Source of the DNA: CAYWPG01 sp964460035
GTDB lineage: Bacteria > Pseudomonadota > Gammaproteobacteria > Nitrococcales > AK92
Assembly: GCA_964460035.1 (NCBI GenBank)
Contig: CAYWPG010000052.1
Coordinates: forward strand, 1 to 17,288
Direction of reading: 5' to 3'
DNA: 17,288 nt
The first letter of the stretch is position 1; every line of letters starts with the position of its first letter. Of the stretch, positions 6,832 through 12,932 are shown in pieces. The notes under the pieces were generated by a model. It was not told the DNA's origin, searched no databases, and was given only the letters and a program-made list of their open reading frames with translations. Position numbers and translations under genes: made by a program.

Positions 6832-7991
6832 CAGCCCTCCCGGCCACCGGCGTCCTGAAGAGCAACCTGAGCGCCGTCCTGCAGCGCCACATGGCCATTG
6901 ACGACCAGCCTGTCGCCCGCCTGCAGGCCTTCCAGCACAACCTGCTTGCCGTCGACCATGGGCCCGAGCCGCACGGCGCGGGCGCGGGCTGTATTCTCGC
7001 CGTCGATCACGAACACGCGCGGATTCTCGCCAGCTTGGCCCACCGCCTGCGGATCGATCAGGAACACATTCTCCAGCTGCTGCAGCGGAACGCGCACGCG
7101 CACGAACTGACCGGGAACAACGGTATGCTCCGGATTCGGAAACACCGCGCGCGAGGAGACATTGCCGGTAGCCGGATCGATGGTGCTATCGGTGAAATTC
7201 ACCGTACCCGCACGGTCGTATTTACTGCCATCCGGCAATAGCAGTTCGGCCGGAAGCGGCATGCCCGCGCGCCCGCTCATGGCATCGCGTGCCAGGCGTT
7301 GCGCGGCAGCGTCCGTCGGCGGCAGCGCAAAGTAGACGTGGATGGGATCCTGCTGGGTTACGGTGGTAAGCAGCGTGCCCCGCTCGATCAGACTCCCCTC
7401 CGACAGCGTCTCCAGCCCCGTAACGCCGGCAATCGGAGCCTGCACCACGGTATAGCTCAGCTCAAGGCGCGCCTGCGCGACACTGGCCTGGGCCGAGGCC
7501 ACCCGCGCTTGGGCGAGTTCGCGCTGCGATAGCGCAAGATCGCGGTCTTGCTCGCTCACCGCCTTCTGCTCGAACAGCTCCGAGATTCGCCGCCACTCCC
7601 GGTCGGCCTGGTTGAAATTGGCCCGTGCGTCGGCCAGTTCGGCTTCGGCACGTTGGAGCACGATCTCGTAGGGCGCGCTTTCTATGCGAAACAGGGGGGC
7701 GCCTTCCTTGACCACCTGCCCTTCGACGTAAAGGCGCTCTTCCAGAATGCCGCCTACCTGCGCTCGCACCTCGACTTGGCGCGAGCCGCGCGCGCGGCCG
7801 GCATAGTCGCCATACAGCTGCACTGTCTGTGGCTGGACCTGGACGGTGGTGACCGGCGCCGGCGGCAGCTGCGCTCCCGGGCCTTGGCCTTCTGCCGCCT
7901 GTTCGCCATCTGCGCAGCCAGCCAGCAGCGACACCAGCAGAGCGGCAAGCACGCATCCACGGAGAATTGGAGGATGTTTAGCCAATGGCAT
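6831..7991 (-). CDS. AcrA-like RND membrane-fusion (periplasmic adaptor) lipoprotein
   Basis: 386 aa from ATG 7989-7991, which has GGAG 7 nt upstream and opens straight into a lipoprotein signal (basic start, hydrophobic 13-24, lipobox LLAGC with Cys26). An upstream in-frame extension to 8084 would put 31 cysteine- and arginine-rich residues before the signal and overlap the promoter, so I rejected it. The adaptor links pump and outer-membrane channel. Order: lipoyl half (about 72-105, VEVRAQVGGILEERLYVEGQ), alpha-helical hairpin (about 108-178, rich in A, Q, R), second lipoyl half (TVVQAPIAGVTG), beta-barrel, and membrane-proximal domain ending VVNGHVALQDGAQV. Position +2 after the lipid Cys is Ala, +3 Asp; E. 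coli AcrA has Asp at +2, so inner-membrane retention may follow other rules. First gene of the two-gene pump operon. Confidence 0.95.
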   Translation of the reverse strand: MPLAKHPPILRGCVLAALLVSLLAGCADGEQAAEGQGPGAQLPPAPVTTVQVQPQTVQLYGDYAGRARGSRQVEVRAQVGGILEERLYVEGQVVKEGAPLFRIESAPYEIVLQRAEAELADARANFNQADREWRRISELFEQKAVSEQDRDLALSQRELAQARVASAQASVAQARLELSYTVVQAPIAGVTGLETLSEGSLIERGTLLTTVTQQDPIHVYFALPPTDAAAQRLARDAMSGRAGMPLPAELLLPDGSKYDRAGTVNFTDSTIDPATGNVSSRAVFPNPEHTVVPGQFVRVRVPLQQLENVFLIDPQAVGQAGENPRVFVIDGENTARARAVRLGPMVDGKQVVLEGLQAGDRLVVNGHVALQDGAQVALQDAGGREG

Positions 7992-8041
7992 GCAGACTCT
8001 CCGCCGCGCGACGTACCAGCAGCCCAGGCGTCGCCAGCAAA

Positions 8042-8064
8042 TACAAACATGAACGTATGTTAAA
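8042..8064. promoter_or_regulatory. Putative TetR (AcrR/TtgR-type) operator overlapping the efflux promoter
   Basis: AACAT-GAACGT-ATGTT (8046-8061) is a perfect 5-bp inverted repeat inside an AT-rich island, TACAAACATGAACGTATGTT, in otherwise GC-rich DNA. It resembles the TtgR site (TACAAACA...GAATGTAAGTA) and the E. coli AcrR box (TACATACATTTGTGAATGTA). It covers the -10 box and start region, the usual place for repression. The match is by eye from memory of those sites. Confidence 0.5.
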
Positions 8065-8084
8065 TTCTGAGCGTTCGCTGTCAA
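8057..8084 (-). promoter_or_regulatory. Sigma-70 promoter of the efflux operon
   Basis: The minus strand has a perfect -35 box TTGACA (8079-8084), a 16-nt spacer and TAACAT (8057-8062) as -10. The expected start is near 8050, giving a leader of about 55-60 nt before the adaptor ATG. This is the clearest vegetative promoter in the window. Confidence 0.65.
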
Positions 8085-8350
8085 CCGGCAGCGCAGACCC
8101 GGTTATGAGCGCACTGGCCCCTGCCGGTCGTTGGTGCCCTTCTGTCGCATGACATGACCGCAATCAGAGGACGCACATCTGCAACATGCGGGCTAAGCGG
8201 GTTCGAGCAAATGGGAATCGCGGGAGAACTTCCCGCAACGGCAAGGGCTTGCGGCAGCGGCTCGCCCAGGACAAGCTTTTTCCTACGAGTGGGGAGAACC
8301 CCGAGGGTCAGGCAAGGCGGAACAGGCGCAAGCCGAACCGCAAACCGCGG
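8085..8350. other. Gap between cheB 3' end and the efflux promoter
   Basis: About 265 nt without a supportable gene. It holds several small hairpins: GGGG-AGAA-CCCC (8291-8302), GCGGGA...TCCCGC near 8219-8235, and CCGCAA...TTGCGG near 8233-8254. None has a T-tract. It probably serves as transcript end for the chemotaxis operon and upstream region of the efflux promoter. Confidence 0.4.
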
Positions 8351-8352
8351 TT
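8336..8352 (-). terminator. Hairpin at the cheB stop codon, possible operon end
   Basis: AACCGC-AAACC-GCGGTT is a perfect 6-bp stem that includes the cheB TAA stop. No T-run follows, so at best it is a weak or Rho-assisted terminator, or a 3'-end stabiliser. Confidence 0.3.
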
Positions 8353-9391
8353 ACTGCGAGGCGCGAAGGAAGTTTCGGATCTCTGCCAAGGGAACTACGT
8401 GCTGGACCGCCCCCAGCGCGATCGCTTCCTTGGGCATTCCGAATACAACGCAACTCGCCTCGTCCTGGGCGACGGTAACGGCACCGGCCTGACGCATGCG
8501 CAACAGCCCGCGCGCGCCATCGCTGCCCATCCCTGTCATGATGATACCGACGGCGTTCGCCCCGGCCGCTTTGGCCACCGAGTCGAACAGCACATCCACC
8601 GACGGCCTATGCCGATTGACGGGCGGACCGTCCACTATTTCCACCCGGTACTGCGCGCCGCTGCGTGCCAGGCGCATATGGCGTCCGCCCGGCGCAATCA
8701 GCACACGTCCGGGCAGCACCCGATCGCCATGGCGGGCTTCGCGCACCTCGCAAGGCGAGAGACTATCCAGGCGCGCCGCAAACGCCGCGGTGAACTTCTC
8801 GGGCATGTGTTGAACCACCACGATCCCGGGACAGTTCCCCTCCAGCCCCACGAGCAGGCTCTCCAGCGCCTGAGTGCCTCCCGTGGAAGTGCCAATGGCG
8901 ACTACCTGATCAGTCGTACGGGTAAGCGATGCGGACGGCGGAGGCGTAACCGCGGCGGCGGTGGGACGCGGCCGCGCGGCCCTGACGCGGGCCTGCGCGG
9001 CGGCTCTGATCGCACGCGCCATTTGCTGCCGCGACTCCAGCAAGAACCCTTTCAGGCCGATCTTGGGCTTGGTAATGACATCAACGGCGCCTGCCGCAAG
9101 TGCCTGCAGTGTGGTATCCGCGCCTCGCTCGGTGAGGGTGGAGCAGATCACCACCGGCGTGGGCCGCGTCGCCATCAGCTCTTTGAGGAAGGTGATGCCA
9201 TCCATGCGCGGCATTTCCACATCCAGGACAATCACATCGGGCCATTCGGCCTGCATCCGCTGCTGTGCGAATAGCGGGTCCGACGCCGCGCCGATGACCT
9301 TGAACCCTGGCTCGCGGTTAAGCAGTTCCGTGAGCACCTGCCGCACGACCGCCGAATCATCGATAATGAAGATCTTAATCGCTGTGCTCAT
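8351..9391 (-). CDS. cheB: CheB, receptor methylesterase/glutamine deamidase with receiver domain
   Basis: 346 aa, standard length. The receiver domain (1-125) has DD at 11-12, the phospho-acceptor Asp57 in LDVEMPRMDG and Lys108 in TKPK. A 40-residue Ala/Arg/Pro linker leads to the methylesterase domain (about 160-346) with catalytic Ser169 (GTSTGG), His195 (QHMP) and Asp291 (GMGSDGA); the spacings equal those of enteric CheB S164/H190/D286. It removes methyl groups from MCP glutamates when phosphorylated by CheA, giving adaptation. Last gene of the operon; its ATG overlaps the cheD stop as ATGA (9388-9391), so translation is likely coupled. Confidence 0.97.
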   Translation of the reverse strand: MSTAIKIFIIDDSAVVRQVLTELLNREPGFKVIGAASDPLFAQQRMQAEWPDVIVLDVEMPRMDGITFLKELMATRPTPVVICSTLTERGADTTLQALAAGAVDVITKPKIGLKGFLLESRQQMARAIRAAAQARVRAARPRPTAAAVTPPPSASLTRTTDQVVAIGTSTGGTQALESLLVGLEGNCPGIVVVQHMPEKFTAAFAARLDSLSPCEVREARHGDRVLPGRVLIAPGGRHMRLARSGAQYRVEIVDGPPVNRHRPSVDVLFDSVAKAAGANAVGIIMTGMGSDGARGLLRMRQAGAVTVAQDEASCVVFGMPKEAIALGAVQHVVPLAEIRNFLRASQ

Positions 9392-9897
9392 CGACGCGCC
9401 TTTGCAAGTGTGCGGCTGGACGGCCCCGGGCCGTGCTTGAGCCAGACATTGCCACTGGCGATATCGAAAACGATCTGCCTATAACGGGTCCCGCCAAGAC
9501 TGTGCGCCTTCACGCGCAGGCCATACCGGCGCACCAAATCGCGAGCCATCGCAATGTTCTGGGCGGCAACCGAGTCGGGCCGGGACACGGCGAACATCTC
9601 CGCCCCGCCGAAGAGCTTGACTTCGTACTCTTCGATAGGGGTGCGATAGCTGCGGGCGTTCTCCAGCAACGCTTCCAGCGCCTCGGCCGCGAAGCGAGTG
9701 GCAAGTCCTTTGCTGCCCTCCAGACGGCGCGGCAGCATGTAATGACACATCCCCCCGATCCGGCGCTTCGGGTGCCACAAGGTGAAGGCCACACAAGACC
9801 CCAGCGTGGTACGCACGCGGCAACCGGCCTCCCCGAAGTACCACTCGCCGGGCCCCAGAAAAACATCGTAGCCGGAGCCGACCGAGGAGCAGCTCAT
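9388..9897 (-). CDS. cheD: CheD, chemoreceptor glutamine deamidase
   Basis: 169 aa. CheD deamidates specific receptor glutamines to glutamate and, in some species, binds CheC. The family core is clear: RTTLGSCVAFTLWHP with nucleophile Cys35, then GGMCHYMLP with His52. The Cys-to-His spacing of 17 equals that of the T. maritima enzyme; Thr30/31 would complete the triad. KLFGGAEMF and the HSLGGTRYRQIVFD C-terminal part also fit. It lies between cheR and cheB as in P. aeruginosa Che2, with 4-nt ATGA overlaps on both sides. No CheC is encoded in the window. Confidence 0.95.
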   Translation of the reverse strand: MSCSSVGSGYDVFLGPGEWYFGEAGCRVRTTLGSCVAFTLWHPKRRIGGMCHYMLPRRLEGSKGLATRFAAEALEALLENARSYRTPIEEYEVKLFGGAEMFAVSRPDSVAAQNIAMARDLVRRYGLRVKAHSLGGTRYRQIVFDIASGNVWLKHGPGPSSRTLAKARR

Positions 9898-10727
9898 CGC
9901 GGTCGCCGGTACATGGAGGGAGCGACCTGCACCAGCTCGGTATTGATTCCGTGCAGGCTCTCGGAGTGACCGATGAAAAGGTACCCGCCCGGTTTGAGGC
10001 GCTGAATCACGCGTTGCACCACCGCGATCTTGGTAGCCGTGTTGAAGTAGATCATCACGTTTCGCAGCAATATCAGATCGAAACTCGGCATTGCCGGTAA
10101 CGGCTGATTGAGATTGATCTGCGAGAACTCGACCCGCTGGCGCAGCGAAGCGTGCACCAGCAGCTCGCCCTCGTGCTCGCCCGTGCCCTTCAGGCAGTAG
10201 CGCGTAAGATACTCCCGAGGCATGCGCTCAGCGCGCGCCAAGGGGTAAATACCGCGCCGCGCCCGCGCAAGCATGCGCGTGCTGATATCCGAACCCAGCA
10301 CGCTCCAGCCCTGAGAGCCCAGCACGTCGGCCAACACCATGGCGGCCGTGTACGGTTCCTCGCCGCTGGAGCAGGCAGCGCTCCATACCCGAAACTCCTG
10401 GCCCGGCGGACGCGCCGGCAGAATCTGCTCGCGCAGGAACTCGAAATGCTTCGGCTCGCGGAAGAAGTACGTTTCGTTAGTCGTCAACAGGTCCACCGCC
10501 TGCTGACGCTCGGCCGAATCGCGCTCGAGCACCGCGAAATACGCACCGTAGCTGGCCAGGCCCAGAGCCTTCACGCGCTTGGCCAGCCGCCCCGCCACCA
10601 AACTGCGCTTGGCCGGGCTCATGTGAATACCCGCCGCCTCGAAGATCATCTGCTGGAAGCGGCGATACTCCGCCTCCTGCAGCACCGGCACCCCTAGCAC
10701 CGAAGTCGGCGACGAGGTTTCAGTCAT
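9894..10727 (-). CDS. cheR: CheR, SAM-dependent chemoreceptor methyltransferase
   Basis: 277 aa. It methylates glutamates in the MCP adaptation helices. The N-terminal helical domain (about 15-85) is followed by NETYFFRE at 84-91, the SAM-binding motif WSAACSSGEEPY (115-126), GSDIS, and the late LLRNVMIYF and LKPGGYLFIGHSESL motifs, all standard for CheR. It overlaps cheW by 8 nt and cheD by 4 nt. Its tethering partner may be the 4HB MCP of this operon, whose last five residues fit the CheR-docking pentapeptide pattern. Confidence 0.97.
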   Translation of the reverse strand: MTETSSPTSVLGVPVLQEAEYRRFQQMIFEAAGIHMSPAKRSLVAGRLAKRVKALGLASYGAYFAVLERDSAERQQAVDLLTTNETYFFREPKHFEFLREQILPARPPGQEFRVWSAACSSGEEPYTAAMVLADVLGSQGWSVLGSDISTRMLARARRGIYPLARAERMPREYLTRYCLKGTGEHEGELLVHASLRQRVEFSQINLNQPLPAMPSFDLILLRNVMIYFNTATKIAVVQRVIQRLKPGGYLFIGHSESLHGINTELVQVAPSMYRRPR

Positions 10728-11265
10728 CGTCCCTCTCTACCCTTTCCACCAGTTCGGCCAGCTCGGCAACCTCGTCCACATCCAGCACTTTGTTCACGTT
10801 CAGAATAATCACAAAGCGCCCATCGACCTTGCCCATCCCGGCGATGAAATCGACCCGTACCCGCGCGCCGAAATTCGGCGGCGGCTCGATCTCAGCCTCC
10901 GGAATCTCCAGCACCTCGGAGACCGCATCGACCATCACCCCCAGCTCCTGGCGCTCCTCGCCTCGCGCCACCTCCACAATCACAATGCAGGTGCGCCGGT
11001 GCACCTGGCTGGGCGGGCGCCCAAAGCGGGCGGCCAGATCCAGCACCGGCACCACGCTGCCGCGCAGGTTGATTACCCCGCGCACCGCCCGCGGCATCAT
11101 CGGCACAGTCGTGACGTTGCCGTACTCGATAATCTCCCGGATCGCCAATATCCCTATGGCGAACATCTCCTCGCCGAGCATGAAGGTCAGATACTGACGC
11201 TGCTCGGCCGCCCGCGCGGGGCGCTCAGCCCCCGCGCCTTGCTTGACCAACGTAGTCGTCGCCAT
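10720..11265 (-). CDS. cheW: CheW, receptor-kinase coupling protein
   Basis: 181 aa, slightly long because of an 18-residue N-terminal extension and an acidic tail (DVDEVAELAELVERVERDDD). CheW joins MCPs to CheA through two SH3-like subdomains. Signature segments are LTFMLGEEMFAIGILAIREI, VRGVINLRGSVVPVLDLAARFG and GRFVIILNVNKVLD. SD AGGGGG overlaps the stop of the preceding MCP gene 8 nt upstream, suggesting re-initiation. It is the only free-standing CheW domain in the window. Confidence 0.96.
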   Translation of the reverse strand: MATTTLVKQGAGAERPARAAEQRQYLTFMLGEEMFAIGILAIREIIEYGNVTTVPMMPRAVRGVINLRGSVVPVLDLAARFGRPPSQVHRRTCIVIVEVARGEERQELGVMVDAVSEVLEIPEAEIEPPPNFGARVRVDFIAGMGKVDGRFVIILNVNKVLDVDEVAELAELVERVERDDD

Positions 11266-11273
11266 CCTGCCCC

Positions 11274-12914
11274 CTAGAAGCGCACAAAGGCCGCCTCATC
11301 CACTTGCTCGGCATCCCGCGCCGCCGGGACCGCCGCCTTCGCCTGCCCCGCTTCGCGCGCGCCGCCCGCCGGCCGCGGCGCCGCCTGGGCCGGCTTCGGG
11401 TCGCTGTCCGCGCTCGCCGCCACTTTGAAAAAGCCCATCAGCTGCTGCAGCTGCTCGGCCTGCGCGTTCATCTCCTCGGCCGTGGCCGCCAGCTCCTCCG
11501 AGGCCGAGGCGTTCTGCTGCGTGAGCCGGTTGAGCTGCTCCATCGCGCTGTTGATCTGCCCCACCCCGGCCGACTGCTCGCTGGAGGCCGCCGCGATCTC
11601 CTGCACCAGATCCGAGGTCTTCTGAATCGAGGGGACGATCTCATCGAGCAGCTGCCCGGCGCGCTCGGCCAGCTCCACCGAGCTGCCGGCCACCTGCCCA
11701 ATCTCCTGCGCCGCTACCTGACTGCGCTCGGCGAGCTTGCGCACCTCGGCGGCCACCACCGCAAAGCCCTTGCCGTGCTCGCCCGCACGCGCCGCCTCGA
11801 TCGCCGCGTTCAGCGCCAGGAGGTTGGTCTGGTAGGCAATGTCGTCGATGATCGAGATCTTCTCGGCGATCTGCTTCATCGCCGCCACCGTGCGGCTGAC
11901 CGCCTCGCCCCCCTCGGCCGCATCCTTCGCCGCCTTGGCCGCCATGCTGTCGGTGAGCTTGGCGTTCTCCGTGTTCTGCCCGATCGAGGCGGTCATCTCC
12001 TCCATCGACGCGGTGGCCTCCTCCACGCTCGCGGCCTGCTCGCTGGAGGACTGCGAGAGCGCCTGGCTGGTCGCGTTCACCTGCTCGGAGGCCGAGGCCA
12101 GGCTGTCCGCACCGGAACGCACTTCGCCGATAACCTGGGAAAGCTTGCCGACCATCGCGCCCATGGCTCCCAGCAGTCGTCCGACCTCGTCTTTGGCCTT
12201 GAAGTCGATCCGCACCGTCATATCGCCTTCAGCCAGGCGCTCCGCCACCTCTACGGCGGTGGCCAAAGGCCGGGTAATGCTGCGCGTGATGAACCAGGCA
12301 CAGAGGACCCCCACGATGAGGGCAATGATGGTGAGAGTGATCGCGACTTGAATCACCAACTCCAGCATGTGGACGATTTCATCGCCTCGCTCACGGACCT
12401 GTTCATTCAGATAGGAGACGAAGTCCTCAACAGCACTGAGGTATTCGTTCAGCAAAGGCGTGGTCGACTCTTGCCACCGCCGCAAGGCCGTATCGTGCCT
12501 GCCTCCTACCGCCATCTGTACGACCTCGCGCCGATCGGCAGTATAGGCACCGCGTGCGGCGTGTATCCGGGCGAAGGCCGCCTTGGCGTCATCGCCCACC
12601 AATGAGGCTTCGAGCTGCTCGAACAGTTGGTTGATCGAGGCGGTCACCCGATCCATCTCTGCTTGCAGCGCCTCACGCCGCACGCCCAAGGCATCGAGCA
12701 GCAGTTCGAGAGTGTTGCGGACATTGCGCTGGTTATTGTCGATAAGCTCGTTCGCAATCCACAGCTGATACGTATACCTGTCGCGCAGCACGGTGTTGTT
12801 CTCATCGATAACCCGCATGCGCTGGATCGAGACTCCTGCCACCGTGGCCATCAGCAACAGCATCACGGCAAAAGCCAATGACAGGCGTACGCCTATCTTC
12901 AAATTGTTCAGCAT
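11274..12914 (-). CDS. Methyl-accepting chemotaxis protein with 4-helix-bundle sensor, HAMP and signalling domains
   Basis: 546 aa. TM1 at about 12-30; periplasmic helical bundle of about 155 residues (35-188), the 4HB_MCP layout typical of small-molecule receptors; TM2 about 189-208; HAMP from ITRSITRPL (209-262); cytoplasmic coiled coil with hairpin tip IIDDIAYQTNLLALNAAIEA (355-374) that contacts CheA and CheW. An Ala/Pro-rich flexible tail (about 500-540) ends in AFVRF, matching the x-[HFYW]-x-x-[HFYW] pattern of CheR-tethering pentapeptides. SD AAAGGGA, 7 nt before ATG. Placed between cheA and cheW, where P. aeruginosa Che2 has cheW-aer2, but with a membrane 4HB sensor instead of PAS/haem. 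Ligand unknown. The second half is noticeably more GC-rich and codon-uniform than the first. Confidence 0.95.
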   Translation of the reverse strand: MLNNLKIGVRLSLAFAVMLLLMATVAGVSIQRMRVIDENNTVLRDRYTYQLWIANELIDNNQRNVRNTLELLLDALGVRREALQAEMDRVTASINQLFEQLEASLVGDDAKAAFARIHAARGAYTADRREVVQMAVGGRHDTALRRWQESTTPLLNEYLSAVEDFVSYLNEQVRERGDEIVHMLELVIQVAITLTIIALIVGVLCAWFITRSITRPLATAVEVAERLAEGDMTVRIDFKAKDEVGRLLGAMGAMVGKLSQVIGEVRSGADSLASASEQVNATSQALSQSSSEQAASVEEATASMEEMTASIGQNTENAKLTDSMAAKAAKDAAEGGEAVSRTVAAMKQIAEKISIIDDIAYQTNLLALNAAIEAARAGEHGKGFAVVAAEVRKLAERSQVAAQEIGQVAGSSVELAERAGQLLDEIVPSIQKTSDLVQEIAAASSEQSAGVGQINSAMEQLNRLTQQNASASEELAATAEEMNAQAEQLQQLMGFFKVAASADSDPKPAQAAPRPAGGAREAGQAKAAVPAARDAEQVDEAAFVRF

Positions 12915-12932
12915 CGAATATTCCCTTTAGTA

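Noticed and set aside
7992..8084. N-terminal extension of the efflux adaptor
   Set aside because: It would place 31 residues ahead of a clear lipoprotein signal and start inside the -35 box; the SD favours ATG 7991.
11304..12605. 1.3-kb plus-strand open frame opposite the 4HB receptor gene
   Set aside because: Arg/Leu/Gly low-complexity product with no domain; the minus-strand gene is unmistakable.
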